Shown: positions 25,285 through 35,163, numbered from the stretch's first letter. The stretch is 64,000 bases of DNA from JBBQWT01 sp038210375 (GCA_038210375.1 JBBQWT010000012.1:1-64000), one strand, 5' to 3'. Numbers and translations are program-made. The notes: generated from the letters alone by a model not told the origin.

Positions 25285-26859
25285 ATGCATTCCATACGGT
25301 TCTATCTGAACATCACGCTGACCGCGGGCCTCCTGCTAAGCGCCGTCATCATCGGCATCGTGATCCAGGCGTCGCACCACGCGGGCGAGCGCGACGCAAT
25401 CAGCACGATTCTGCTCGCCGCAATATTTTTTGCCCTGGGCGCCTCGCCCGCCGTAGCGTTAGCTGCCCGGATCACTGGCCCCCTCAACCTTCTGACCCGT
25501 AGAATTTCCATGATGCAAAGCCGCGACCTTGAGGGTTCGCTGCCGGTGAGCGGCCCGCTGGAGGTCCGCATGCTGGCCCAGACCTTCAACGACCTGGTCC
25601 GGTCCGTCTCCCAATCCGAAACCCTCATGCAGCAAAGCGAAGAGAAATTCCTGCAGATCGCCGATAATATTTGCGACGTGATCTGGATGACCGACATGGA
25701 GGGCGCCCGGCTGGAATATATCAACCTCGCCTATGAAAAAATCTGGGGAGAAAGCGTGGAGAGCCTCTACGCAAATCCGAAGAATTGGATGCACTCCATT
25801 GTTCCTAACGACCGCCAGCGGGTGATGGATGCCTATTCCGCTCTGCGCAACGGCGGCGAATTCAGCGTGGAATATTCCATCATTCGCTCCGATGGGATTC
25901 AGCGCCGGATTCAGGACGACGGTTCTCCCATCGCCGACGAGTTTGGAAAAAACTACCGTTTAGCCGGAATCGCACGCGACGTCACCGACCTCTACCAATC
26001 CCGCGAGCGCATTGAGCGGCAAAACCATGAACTGGAAGGACGTGCCCGTGAAGTGCAGAAAGCCAGCCAGCTGCAGCGCGAATTCCTTACCAGCGTGAGC
26101 CACGAGCTGCGCACCCCTCTGAACGCCATCAGCGGATTTTCGGAGTTACTGATGAATGATCCCGAAATTGCCGAGGAAAAGCAGCAGTTCGCGCGCCACA
26201 TCCACGAAGGCGGCCTGCGCTTGTTGCTGCTCATCAACGACATAATGGATGTTTCCAAGATCGAAGCCGGCCAGATCATTCCCCAATGGGAGGAATTCGC
26301 GCTGCTAGAACTGGTCCGCGATGAAATCGGTGTTTTCGAAGGCCGGCCGGGCGCGCGAAAAATTTCCCTGGTCTTCGAGGGGCCCGGCAGTCTTCCGATC
26401 TGCTCCGACGCCGGCCGGCTTAAACAGATCCTTCATAACCTGCTCAGTAACGCCATCAAGTTCACACCCGAGGGCGGAAACGTCGGGGTTGAGCTTCGGG
26501 CGGCACTCGGTTTTGCCGAAGTGACGGTATGGGACACCGGGGGGGGAATACGCGAGGAGGATTTTGATGTCATTTTTGACCGCTTTCGCCAGGTGGGCGC
26601 CACCGTTCGCGGCACCCGTGAAGGCGCAGGATTGGGGCTGTCGATCACCGCAGGGCTGGTGAAACTGCTGGGAGGGTCTATTTCGGTACAAAGCAAAGTT
26701 GGCGAGGGCAGCCGCTTTACGTTCGCTGTACCTCTGCAGAAATCTGCGCCGAAGCGCCGCCAAGCCGACGCCGTGCGAATTCAGAACGACGAAACCGCAC
26801 TGGAGGTTGAGCCGGCGATGGCTGAACGGCTGCCGGCGTTGTCCTCCAGGCTCGTGTAG
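25285..26859 (+). CDS. PAS-domain sensor histidine kinase
   Basis: A 524-residue protein. Two membrane spans occur near the N-terminus (LTAGLLLSAVIIGIVIQA; ILLAAIFFALGASPAVAL) and are followed by a HAMP-like stretch. A PAS domain covers about residues 115-240 (EEKFLQIADNICDVIWMTD ... GIARDVTD). HisKA is at SVSHELRTPLNAISGFSELL with the phospho-His near 272. The HATPase boxes are NLLSNAIKFTP, VWDTGGGIRE and GAGLGLSI. It has no receiver of its own, so a separate regulator is expected; the single-domain receiver 30 bases downstream is the obvious candidate. The HisKA region is close to that of the preceding hybrid kinase, suggesting gene duplication. Confidence 0.92.
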   Translation: MHSIRFYLNITLTAGLLLSAVIIGIVIQASHHAGERDAISTILLAAIFFALGASPAVALAARITGPLNLLTRRISMMQSRDLEGSLPVSGPLEVRMLAQTFNDLVRSVSQSETLMQQSEEKFLQIADNICDVIWMTDMEGARLEYINLAYEKIWGESVESLYANPKNWMHSIVPNDRQRVMDAYSALRNGGEFSVEYSIIRSDGIQRRIQDDGSPIADEFGKNYRLAGIARDVTDLYQSRERIERQNHELEGRAREVQKASQLQREFLTSVSHELRTPLNAISGFSELLMNDPEIAEEKQQFARHIHEGGLRLLLLINDIMDVSKIEAGQIIPQWEEFALLELVRDEIGVFEGRPGARKISLVFEGPGSLPICSDAGRLKQILHNLLSNAIKFTPEGGNVGVELRAALGFAEVTVWDTGGGIREEDFDVIFDRFRQVGATVRGTREGAGLGLSITAGLVKLLGGSISVQSKVGEGSRFTFAVPLQKSAPKRRQADAVRIQNDETALEVEPAMAERLPALSSRLV

Positions 26860-26889
26860 AAATCTCGGAATCGGACCGGAGGCAAAACC

Positions 26890-27312
26890 ATGAAAATTCT
26901 CGTCGTTGAAGACCAGATCGCTAATCGAGAGCTGTTACGCGAGCTTCTCGAGAGTTTTGGCTACGAAGTATGCGAAGCCGCGAACGGTCAGGAATGCCTG
27001 GATTGCATGCCACAGTGTCATCCCGACCTGATCCTTCTCGACATCCAGATGCCGGTGCTCGATGGCTTTGCCACGCTGAAGCAAATTCGCGCAGACCCCA
27101 AGTTCAGCGCGCAGCCGGTTTATGCTTTCACCGCATTTGCCATGGATGGCGACGAGCACTCGATCATGTCGGCCGGCTTTGACGCTTATCTCACCAAGCC
27201 CATCGACTTCAAGAAACTGGAGGAAAAGCTCTTCGAGTTTTTCCACCGCGCCTCGCCTGTCGCCGCTCCCGCCGCGCCCAACAAAGTCTCTCAACCGTCT
27301 TTGCCTTCCTGA
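26890..27312 (+). CDS. Single-domain response regulator (CheY/DivK type)
   Basis: A 140-residue protein consisting of a receiver (MKILVVEDQIANREL, LILLDIQMPVLDGFATL, AFTAFAMDGD, AYLTKPID) plus a Pro/Ala-rich tail of about 20 residues with no output domain. All phosphorylation residues are present: the acidic pair in VEDQ, the acceptor Asp in LLDIQMP, a Thr in FTAF and the Lys in TKP. CGGAGGC precedes the ATG. Its sequence is closest in style to the DivK/PleD receivers that relay phosphate in multistep pathways. It probably accepts phosphate from the PAS kinase just upstream or exchanges it with the hybrid kinase. Confidence 0.93.
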   Translation: MKILVVEDQIANRELLRELLESFGYEVCEAANGQECLDCMPQCHPDLILLDIQMPVLDGFATLKQIRADPKFSAQPVYAFTAFAMDGDEHSIMSAGFDAYLTKPIDFKKLEEKLFEFFHRASPVAAPAAPNKVSQPSLPS

Positions 27313-27431
27313 TCTTGCTTCTCGAGGCTGGGCGCTGGGCGCTCCCTGCGGCTTCCGCATGAAGACACGCCCAGGCTGCAGGGCGCCGCCCTTCCCACCG
27401 ACCCCGGGCGCCAAACCAGCATCAAAACACC

Positions 27432-28271
27432 ATGCCTGAAGGGGACACGATCTTCCGCGCGACGCGCACCTTACACCAGGCGCTTGCCGGAAAAGTCGTG
27501 ACCCGCTTTGAATCCGTCCTGCCGGCGCTGAACCGCATTCACGAGGACACTCCCATCTCCGGCCGCATCGTGGAGAAGGTAAGTGCCCGCGGAAAATGGA
27601 ACCTCATGCAGTTTTCCGGCGACTTGATCCTGCTCACCCACATGCTGATGAATGGGAGCTGGCATATCTATCGTCCTGGCGAGCAGTGGCAAAAGGGCCG
27701 TGATCAAATGCGCATCGTGGTGGGCGCCGAAGACATCATCGCCGTGGCCTTCAATGTTCCGGTGGCCGAGTTCCACACGGCGCGCAGCCTGCTGCGCCGC
27801 GAAGGCTACAACCAGCTTGGGGAAGATGTTCTCGGCGGTGAGTTCGATATGGCCGAGGCATTGCGCAACGTTAAAGCGTGCGGCGAAGAGGAGGCCGGGA
27901 ATGTCCTGCTCGATCAGCGGGTGCTTGCCGGGGTGGGCAACATTTTCAAGTCGGAAGTTTGTTTTGCCAGCGGGGTCAATCCCTTTGACGTTATTTCCAG
28001 CCTGAGCGATGAACAGATCGCGGCGCTGGTAAGCAACGCGCGCAAGTTGCTGCAGGCCAACGTGCGCCTTCCCGGCGAGAACGATTTTCCGGTGCGCGGT
28101 GGCATGCGCCGCACGACAGAGTATGCCGCGCCGGCGATGCGGCTGGCGGTGTACGGACGCAATCGCAAAGCCTGCTGGCGATGCGGCACCCCGATCCGCT
28201 CACAAAAACAGGGGCCCGGCGCGCGCACCACGTTCTGGTGTCCGCGGTGCCAGCCGCGCAAGGCACACTGA
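27432..28271 (+). CDS. nei: Fpg/Nei family DNA glycosylase (endonuclease VIII type)
   Basis: A 279-residue protein starting MPEGDTIFRATRTLHQAL. Pro2 and Glu3 are the catalytic residues after Met removal. The PEGD N-terminus with a C-terminal CWRCGTP...FWCPRCQP zinc finger fits Nei-type rather than MutM-type enzymes (MPELPEV). KVSARGKWNLMQF carries the conserved beta-hairpin Lys, and LLDQRVLAGVGNIFKSEVCF is the helix-two-turn-helix. It excises oxidised pyrimidines and cuts the abasic site by beta,delta-elimination. It starts 119 bases after the receiver gene, so it could be read from the same transcript, although function does not connect them. Confidence 0.92.
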   Translation: MPEGDTIFRATRTLHQALAGKVVTRFESVLPALNRIHEDTPISGRIVEKVSARGKWNLMQFSGDLILLTHMLMNGSWHIYRPGEQWQKGRDQMRIVVGAEDIIAVAFNVPVAEFHTARSLLRREGYNQLGEDVLGGEFDMAEALRNVKACGEEEAGNVLLDQRVLAGVGNIFKSEVCFASGVNPFDVISSLSDEQIAALVSNARKLLQANVRLPGENDFPVRGGMRRTTEYAAPAMRLAVYGRNRKACWRCGTPIRSQKQGPGARTTFWCPRCQPRKAH

Positions 28272-28376
28272 AAAGTCTCAATCGGGCTGCTGCAGGCTAT
28301 ACACTAACCCTCCCACCAGAGGCGAAGGTAGGCGAAAGCTACTGCGCCCAGGCGATCGTGAAACGCTCGCCGGAAT

Positions 28377-28402
28377 TCGAGAAACCGGAGTCGGTTTCTC
28401 GA
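28377..28402. other. Perfect 11-bp inverted repeat between nei and the GGDEF gene
   Basis: TCGAGAAACCG (28377-28387) and CGGTTTCTCGA (28392-28402) pair perfectly around GAGT. No T-run follows on either strand. The surrounding 280 bases (28272-28551) contain no supportable gene. It may be a rho-assisted terminator for nei or a regulator site for the cyclase. Confidence 0.5.
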
Positions 28403-28551
28403 GCAATCAATTCCTGGTGGAGTTCCATGCAGATGGCCCAAGGCTCCCGAAGTGGGCATTCTTCCATAGTCCAGCGAGTTGAATTCGTTTTTGGAACTGC
28501 CCTATAAAAGTTTTGATTTCACTCGAAAGTGTTTGGTTTCGGTCATATACA

Positions 28552-29379
28552 ATGCCTAGAATGGACTCGAACCCAGTTCCCAAAACGATGTTGTCCAGTT
28601 TGAGCAGCCAGCTCACCGCGATCGAGCGGCGCGACTGGGAACTTTGGGTCCTATTACTGGGAACCGGCATCGTCATCAGCCTGGGGCTGCTGATCATCGT
28701 TTTTCCCTCCAGTTTTTACAGTAATGGCGCTCTTCACATTGACGTCACCATCAGCAAAGAGCTTTTCTTCGGTTTTATCTCGCTCCTTGTGCTGTTCAAC
28801 CTGTACGTGATTTCGCGGAAATTCGAGTTTCGCCGCACCCGGCAGCAACTGGTGTCCTCAACCATTCAAAACGAGATCATCCGGCTGCAGTCATTCAATG
28901 ATCCTCTTACCGAGGTTTATAACCGCCGATCGCTCGACGAGATGGCGGCGCGCTACGTCAGCCGTGCCGGCCGTCTCAAGACCGACCTGACATTCCTGCT
29001 AATCGATGTTGACCGCTTTAAAGAGGTGAACAGCAAGTTCGGCCATCTCACCGGCGACGTGGTGCTCGCGGAAATGGCGGCCATCTTGAGGAGTTGCGTC
29101 CGCGGTTGCGATTCGGTGGTCCGTTATGGCGGCGACGAGTTCCTGATCCTTTTGGAAGAGGCCAACATTATCAACTCCGAAATCATCGTGCAAAGAATCA
29201 CTAAGGCCCTGACGGGCTGGAACCAGCGCGGCCAGTTGCAGGATTTCGAAGTGACGATGAGCATCGGTTTGTCGCAGTGGCAGGAAGGCAAGTCGCTCGA
29301 CGAAATGCTTGCCGAAGCCGACCGCCACATGTACGCCCAGAAGAAAATCGTTCAAGACCAGGCCCGCGGCCGGCACTAA
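28552..29379 (+). CDS. Membrane-bound diguanylate cyclase (GGDEF)
   Basis: A 275-residue protein from ATG 28552 (MPRMDSNPVP); a TTG at 28513 would add 13 residues. Two membrane spans (LWVLLLGTGIVISLGLLIIVF and FFGFISLLVLFNLYVI) are followed by a short helix and a GGDEF domain. It has DPLTEVYNRRSLDE, FLLIDVDRFKEVNSKFGH, an intact RYGGDEFLILL catalytic loop (near residue 195) and SIGLSQW. No RxxD product-inhibition motif is obvious in the expected place. It should make cyclic di-GMP at the membrane and thus oppose the HD-GYP regulator at 21866. Confidence 0.93.
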   Translation: MPRMDSNPVPKTMLSSLSSQLTAIERRDWELWVLLLGTGIVISLGLLIIVFPSSFYSNGALHIDVTISKELFFGFISLLVLFNLYVISRKFEFRRTRQQLVSSTIQNEIIRLQSFNDPLTEVYNRRSLDEMAARYVSRAGRLKTDLTFLLIDVDRFKEVNSKFGHLTGDVVLAEMAAILRSCVRGCDSVVRYGGDEFLILLEEANIINSEIIVQRITKALTGWNQRGQLQDFEVTMSIGLSQWQEGKSLDEMLAEADRHMYAQKKIVQDQARGRH

Positions 29380-29506
29380 AGCGGACCCGCGAAATCTTTG
29401 GCTGGGTCTGGCACATGACAGTTTATTTTTCTCATCACCGCGCACAGCAGGTGACTGCCAAGTTTGAGAAAACCGCACCCCGAATTTTCACCATCGGAGT
29501 AAGTTC

Positions 29507-31102
29507 ATGATCCGCAAATGGATTTGTCTGGCCCTGCTGGTGGGCCCGGCCTTCGCTCAGGAGGCGACCCTGCTTCCCGGCATCGGCCGGGTTCATCACG
29601 CCGTCAGCACGTCGAATCCCCTGGCCCAGAAATTCTTCGACCAGGGGCTGGCCTTTATCTACGGGTTTAACCACGATGAGGCGGTACGATCTTTTCAGCG
29701 CGCCGCCGAGCTCGACCCCGCGATGGGTATGGCCTGGTGGGGTATCGCCAAGGCGCTGGGCCCGAACTATAACCTGCCGGTGGATCCGGAGCGGGAGAAA
29801 CTGGCTTGGCACGCAATCAGCAAAGCCGCGGTGCTGGCCACGAATAATTCACCGATCGACCGTGCTTACATTGCGGCACTTTCCACTCGGTTCACCGCTG
29901 CCTCGGCCGCTGACTTCAAGAAACTGGATATCAATTATCGCGACGCCATGAGCGCTCTGGCGGCGAAGTATCCTGACGACCTCGATGCGGCAACTTTGTT
30001 CGCGGAAGCCGGCATGGATGTGAATCCCTGGCAGTTATGGAACAACAGCGGCGCGCCCGCTGCCGGCACCGAAGAGATCGTCAACACGCTTGAATCGGTG
30101 CTGCGGCGCGACCCCGAGCATCTGGGCGCCAACCACTTTTATATCCACGCGGTGGAAGCCTCGGCGCATCCGGAGCGCGCGCTGCCCAGCGCCGCCCGCC
30201 TGGCCGCACTGGCTCCGGCTTCAGGACACATTGTCCACATGCCCGCCCACACCTTCGCCCGCACCGGCGATTACGAGGCCGCCCGCAGCACTAATGAGAG
30301 CGCAGTAGTGGTCGACGACGCGTTGATCAAAGCCACCGGCGAGCAGGGTGTGTATCCCATGATGTATTACACCCACAACCTGCAGTTCATCGTCATGGCC
30401 GATTCCATGCTGGGCCGTTACCAGGATTCAATGAGCACCGCGCACCGCGTGCAGGCCCACATCAAGGACATTCCCATGCTGGAAGGCCTGATGGCCCTGC
30501 CTGAGCTGGTCATGGTGCGCTTCGCCCGCTGGAATGAAATTCTGAACGTGCCCGCTCCGGCCAACGCGCAGCCCGTTTCCAGCGGCATGTGGCATTATGC
30601 GCGGGGCATGGCATTCGCCGCCCGCGGCAATGAGCCGGAGGCGCGGAAGGAACTGAACTCGCTGCGAAAACTTGCGCCCGAAATCGCCAGGGTCCCCACC
30701 AACTCAGTGGGTCTGGGAAACGCGCAGAAGATTCCGCAAATAGCCGCCGACACCATTCAAGCCCGGCTGGCCGCCGCCCAGGGACACACTGCGGAAGCAG
30801 TGCAGCATCTGCGGACGGCGGTGGCGTTGCAGGATGCGATGGACTATAACGAGCCGACGGATTGGTTTTATCCAATACGAGAGTCACTGGGCGCCGCCCT
30901 CATGCTCGACCACCAGTATGCAGCGGCCGAAAAGGTGTTTCGCGAAGATCTGGCCATCAATCCCCGCAACGGACGCTCGCTGTTCGGCCTGCGGGAAAGC
31001 CTCAAGGCCCAGGGCAAGGTGGAAGATGCGGACATCGTCAACCAGCAATTCAAGACCGCGTGGCAATACTCCGACACCAGCTTGAAAATCAGCGAACTTT
31101 AG
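29507..31102 (+). CDS. Secreted tetratricopeptide-repeat protein
   Basis: A 531-residue protein with a signal peptide (MIRKWICLALLVGPAFAQ) and GGAG just before the ATG. Repeats of TPR character are seen at FFDQGLAFIYGFNHDEAVRSFQRAAELDP (about 45-73), FARTGDYEAARSTNESAVV (about 250), ARGMAFAARGNEPEARKEL (about 365), and LDHQYAAAEKVFREDLAINPRNGRSLFGL (about 465-495). TPR domains bind peptides and proteins; no catalytic motif was seen. It is probably periplasmic. The alpha-mannosidase gene begins about 100 bases downstream on the same strand, so the two may be co-transcribed, though a weak hairpin (CCGGT/ACCGG then TTTT) lies between them. Confidence 0.8.
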   Translation: MIRKWICLALLVGPAFAQEATLLPGIGRVHHAVSTSNPLAQKFFDQGLAFIYGFNHDEAVRSFQRAAELDPAMGMAWWGIAKALGPNYNLPVDPEREKLAWHAISKAAVLATNNSPIDRAYIAALSTRFTAASAADFKKLDINYRDAMSALAAKYPDDLDAATLFAEAGMDVNPWQLWNNSGAPAAGTEEIVNTLESVLRRDPEHLGANHFYIHAVEASAHPERALPSAARLAALAPASGHIVHMPAHTFARTGDYEAARSTNESAVVVDDALIKATGEQGVYPMMYYTHNLQFIVMADSMLGRYQDSMSTAHRVQAHIKDIPMLEGLMALPELVMVRFARWNEILNVPAPANAQPVSSGMWHYARGMAFAARGNEPEARKELNSLRKLAPEIARVPTNSVGLGNAQKIPQIAADTIQARLAAAQGHTAEAVQHLRTAVALQDAMDYNEPTDWFYPIRESLGAALMLDHQYAAAEKVFREDLAINPRNGRSLFGLRESLKAQGKVEDADIVNQQFKTAWQYSDTSLKISEL

Positions 31103-31205
31103 TCCAGCGAGTCGAGCGCCGGTTCTTCGGTTTCACCGGTTTTGCCACCATCCCCACCCGGGCGAGTATCATCGTGGGCGAACCGCGAGAAAGGAACACC
31201 CTTTG

Positions 31206-34200
31206 ATGCGCAAAGCATTCCTCTCACTTCTGCTGGGATTCTCGACCTTGGCCGGAGCCCAGAAAGCTTCCACGAAACCCGATCTCACCAAAGACCCAAC
31301 CTTGTTTGTGGTGGGATATGCGCATCTTGATACGCAGTGGCGGTGGGAATACCCGCAGGTCATTCGTGAATATCTTCCCAGCACCCTGCACGACAATTTC
31401 GCGCTGCTGGATAAATATCCGCATTACATTTTTAACTTCAGCGGGGCCAACCGCTATCGCCTGATGAAGGAGTACTACCCGGCCGATTACGCAAAACTGA
31501 AACGCTATGTGGCGGCGGGCCGGTGGTTTCCGGCGGGTTCATCGATGGAAGAAAGCGACGTCAACTCGCCTTCCGCGGAATCCATTTTTCGCCAGGTATT
31601 GTATGGCAACCAGTATTTCCGCCGTGATTTCGGTGTCGCCAGCTCTGAATACATGCTGCCTGACTGCTTTGGATTTCCCGCCTCGTTGCCCTCCATACTG
31701 GCGCACGCCGGCATCAAGGGATTTTCCACGCAGAAGCTGACCTGGGGATCGGCAGCCGCGGTCGGCGGCCCAGCGTCGCCCGAAAAAACGCCCAAAGGCA
31801 CTCCGTTTAACGTCGGCATCTGGGAAGGGCCCGATGGCAAGTCGGTGCTGGCCGCTCTCAACCCCGGCGATTACAGCGGCGACGTGCAATATGATCTGAG
31901 CAAGAGCATGGCCGCGCCCACACCCAAGGGCTACATTGACTGGCCGCAGCGCGTGCAACGTAACGGCCAGGCCAGTGGGCTCTTTACCGATTACCACTAT
32001 TACGGCACCGGCGACATTGGCGGGGCTCCCCGGGAAAATTCGGTGCGCCTGGTGGAAGGAATGGTCGCGGGCAAATCCGCCGCGCAAGCGCCTCAGCCAG
32101 TGCGGTCTTCCAACCGCGGCGGGAGCGCGTTGTCATTTCTTGCCGGCGAAAGCGAAGGCGCCGCTGGCTCGTTGCACATCATCTCCGCCAACGCCGAGCA
32201 GATGTTCCTCGATATCAAGCCGGCACAGACCGGCCGCCTACCACGCTTCAAGGGAGAACTCGAGCTGACCAACCATTCGGCCGGCTCGCTGACCTCGGAG
32301 GCTTATCAAAAGCGCTGGAACCGCAAGAATGAACTGCTGGCCGACGCCGCTGAACGAGCTTCACTGACCGCCGCGTGGATGGGAGAACCGCCTTACCCGC
32401 AGCGCAGGCTGAACGACGCCTGGACCCTGGTCATGGGAGGCCAATTCCACGACATTATGGCGGGCACGGCCACGCCCAAGGCGTACGAGTACTCCTGGAA
32501 CGACGATATTCTCGCCATGAACCAGTTCGCCTCAGTGCTCACCAGCGCGACTGAAGGAGTGGCCTCGCAGCTTGATACCCGCGGCAAAGGAACGCCGCTG
32601 GTGGTGTACAACCCGTTGAATATCGCGCGGGAAGATGTGGTCGAAACCAACTTGCCTGCCGCGCAAGCGATGTCCAAAAGCGTGCGCGTCGTTGGGCCCG
32701 ATGGAAAGGATGTGCCGTCGCAGTTGCAACTGAACGGCAGCGGCGCTCCGCGGCTGCTCTTCGTGGCGCGGATGCCCGCTACAGCTTTTTCGGTGTACGA
32801 CGTCGTGGTCTCACCGGCGGAGCTGGAATCGGCTCGTTCCCCGCTGAAGATCACAACCGCTTCGCTGGAGAACGCCCGCTACCGCATTCAAATGGACACG
32901 CAGGGTGACGTCGCCAGCATCGTCGATAAAATCCTCAATCGCGAATTGCTCACCGCGCCGCTGCGGCTGGCGTTGCAGACCGAAAAACCGCACGACTGGC
33001 CGGCGTGGAACATGGATTGGCGCGACCAGCAGAAGCCTCCGCGCGGCTTTGTCTCAGGCCCGGCAACCGTGCGTATCGTCGAGAGCGGAACGGTGCGCGT
33101 AACCCTTGAGGTAACGCGAGCCGCGGAAGATTCGCGGTTCGTGCAGACCATTAGCCTGTCCGCGGGTGACGCCGGCAACCGCGTGGAGTTTGGCGCGTCC
33201 ATCGACTGGAAGACTTCAGCCACCGCCCTGAAAGCCACGTTTGCCCTTACCGCCGGCAATCCTCTGGCCACCTACAATTGGGACATCGGCACTGTGCAGC
33301 GCGGCAATAACGACGAAGCCAGGTTCGAAGTCGCATCCCACCAGTGGTTCGATCTCACCGACGAAAGTGGAGCGTTTGGCGTGACCGTGCTCTCCGATTG
33401 CAAGTACGGCTCCGACAAACCCGATGACCATACCCTGCGCCTGACCCTGCTCTACACCCCCGGCCTGGGCGGAGGCAACGGTCATGATTACAGCGACCAG
33501 ACCACGCAGGATTGGGGACACCACGAGATGAAGTTCGGCCTGGCTTCGCATGCCTCCGACTGGCGTGCTGCGCAAACCGATTGGCAGGCGCTGCGCCTGA
33601 ACCAGCCCCTGATGGCGTTCACCACCACCGGCCACCCGGGCGCGCGCGGGAAAAGTATTTCGTTGCTGCATCTGAACCGGGATCGGGTGCGCATCCTGGC
33701 GTTAAAAAAAGCCGAGCAGAGTGATGACCTGATCGTTCGCATGGTGGAAATGGATGGGCGTCCGCAGTCCGATGTCCGCCTTTCATTTATCGCGCCGGTC
33801 AGCCGGGTCATCGAGGTGGATGCGCAGGAGCGTCCGTTGTCCGCGGCATCGTTTATTAAGGGAGAGCTGGTGACCAAGCTCACTCCCTATCAGCCGCGCA
33901 CCTTCCAGGTGAAACTGGCGCGGGCCTCCGGTCCACGCCCACCCACAGTGTCCCGGCCAGTCAAGCTGGCATTCGATCGATCGGTGGCCGCGGTCGATGG
34001 CGAGGAAAACGAAACCGGGTTTGCTGCCGGCAACGCGGCGCTGCCCGCGGAGATGATTCCTGCCGACATCGAATACGGCGGAATTCATTTTTCCCTGGCC
34101 CCCTCAGGCCACGGTCAACCGAACGCCCTGCTGCCTCACGGCCAGGCCATCGCATTACCCGGCGGAACCTACAACCGGATTTATGTTCTGGCTGCGGCGA

Positions 34201-34628
34201 CCGGCGGCGACCAGCGGGCTGTTTTTGATGTGGCCGGGAAATCCACCGAGCTGAACATTCAGGATTGGAGTGGATACATCGGGCAATGGGACACGCGGCA
34301 ATGGAGGGAAGTACCCAGACCTAAAACTGCGGGCTCGCAGAAAGACAATGAAACCGAGAGGGTGTTCGCAGGCCTGACCCCGGGATATATCAAGCCAGAA
34401 CCGGTGGCCTGGTTCGCGTCGCACCGGCACAATGCCGATGGCACGAACGAACCATATGCCTACAGTTACCTGTTTGCCTACCAGATCGATGTGCCCGCCA
34501 ATGCGACATCGATAAAATTGCCCGACAATGACAAGATTCGCATCCTGGCGATGACCGTGGCCCGGCAGCCGGCCACAGTGGAGCCGGCAGATCCTCTGTA
34601 TGACGTGTTGCGGACGCCGGCGAAGTGA
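31206..34628 (+). CDS. Secreted glycoside hydrolase family 38 alpha-mannosidase
   Basis: A 1140-residue protein from ATG 31206 (AAAGGAA upstream; a TTG one codon earlier is ignored), with a signal peptide (MRKAFLSLLLGFSTLAGAQ). GH38 hallmarks are GYAHLDTQWRWEYPQ with metal ligands H40 and D42, SMEESDVNSPSAES, and the probable nucleophile D153 in LPDCFGFPASLPSIL. GGQFHDIMAGT near residue 420 carries another metal-ligand His-Asp pair. Middle and C-terminal beta-sandwich domains follow. The family hydrolyses alpha-mannosides in a Zn-dependent, retaining reaction. About 200 residues at the C-terminus (from ADIEYGGIHFSLAP) look like an extra beta-rich module with no name I can give. Confidence 0.9.
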   Translation: MRKAFLSLLLGFSTLAGAQKASTKPDLTKDPTLFVVGYAHLDTQWRWEYPQVIREYLPSTLHDNFALLDKYPHYIFNFSGANRYRLMKEYYPADYAKLKRYVAAGRWFPAGSSMEESDVNSPSAESIFRQVLYGNQYFRRDFGVASSEYMLPDCFGFPASLPSILAHAGIKGFSTQKLTWGSAAAVGGPASPEKTPKGTPFNVGIWEGPDGKSVLAALNPGDYSGDVQYDLSKSMAAPTPKGYIDWPQRVQRNGQASGLFTDYHYYGTGDIGGAPRENSVRLVEGMVAGKSAAQAPQPVRSSNRGGSALSFLAGESEGAAGSLHIISANAEQMFLDIKPAQTGRLPRFKGELELTNHSAGSLTSEAYQKRWNRKNELLADAAERASLTAAWMGEPPYPQRRLNDAWTLVMGGQFHDIMAGTATPKAYEYSWNDDILAMNQFASVLTSATEGVASQLDTRGKGTPLVVYNPLNIAREDVVETNLPAAQAMSKSVRVVGPDGKDVPSQLQLNGSGAPRLLFVARMPATAFSVYDVVVSPAELESARSPLKITTASLENARYRIQMDTQGDVASIVDKILNRELLTAPLRLALQTEKPHDWPAWNMDWRDQQKPPRGFVSGPATVRIVESGTVRVTLEVTRAAEDSRFVQTISLSAGDAGNRVEFGASIDWKTSATALKATFALTAGNPLATYNWDIGTVQRGNNDEARFEVASHQWFDLTDESGAFGVTVLSDCKYGSDKPDDHTLRLTLLYTPGLGGGNGHDYSDQTTQDWGHHEMKFGLASHASDWRAAQTDWQALRLNQPLMAFTTTGHPGARGKSISLLHLNRDRVRILALKKAEQSDDLIVRMVEMDGRPQSDVRLSFIAPVSRVIEVDAQERPLSAASFIKGELVTKLTPYQPRTFQVKLARASGPRPPTVSRPVKLAFDRSVAAVDGEENETGFAAGNAALPAEMIPADIEYGGIHFSLAPSGHGQPNALLPHGQAIALPGGTYNRIYVLAAATGGDQRAVFDVAGKSTELNIQDWSGYIGQWDTRQWREVPRPKTAGSQKDNETERVFAGLTPGYIKPEPVAWFASHRHNADGTNEPYAYSYLFAYQIDVPANATSIKLPDNDKIRILAMTVARQPATVEPADPLYDVLRTPAK

Positions 34629-34705
34629 AGGCGAACAGTTAGCGAAGTATTTCCTCCCGGACAGAAGCACAGACTTTATGTCCTTCGGGATGGAAGTAGG
34701 CGCTC

Positions 34706-35131
34706 TATATGAAGTTGTCATTCCGAGCGCCAGTCGAGAGGAATTGTTTCCTTTCGGCTTTAAGGTCAACGGCAGGCTACGCATAAAGTCCTAGCGTCGA
34801 TTCTTTTGCATTTACGCTTTGCCCGGCGGCTCAGGTTGCGTAAAGGAAACAAAAGGTTCCTCGAAGGACAATCCCCATTGGCTTGATTTAGGGCAAATTT
34901 CCTGGCTTGACAGCGCAGGTCAAAGGCAGGCTGCGCGTAGAACCAATTCGAAGGCAGGGTGAATCTTGTGATTCCAGCTGGGACTCCTGCCACTTATAGG
35001 AAACAAAAGGTTCCTCGGCTGCGCTCGGAATGACAATTCATATTAAAAGGCGCGCTCTCTCCCTGAGGATATAAGAACTAAGGCTGCCGTCCCAGAGGAA
35101 CTAATAATTTTGGAGTGGTGCAACCGCAGCC
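34706..35131. repeat. Large composite dispersed repeat (copy 1)
   Basis: The left arm TATATGAAGTTGTCATTCCG (from 34706) mirrors the right arm AAAGGTTCCTCGGCTGCGCT ... CGGAATGACAATTCATAT (35006-35042). Between them, GGTCAACGGCAGGCTACGC (34764-34782) and GGTCAAAGGCAGGCTGCGCG (34918-34937) are direct copies of the inner arm. A degenerate right arm sits at 34846-34863. A tail GAGGAACTAATAATTTT at 35095-35111 is shared with the copy at 37957. The 591-base gap 34629-35219 holds no supportable gene. Confidence 0.85.
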
Positions 35132-35163
35132 TATATATAAGGCCGCAGCTTCCGCTTTGGCAG

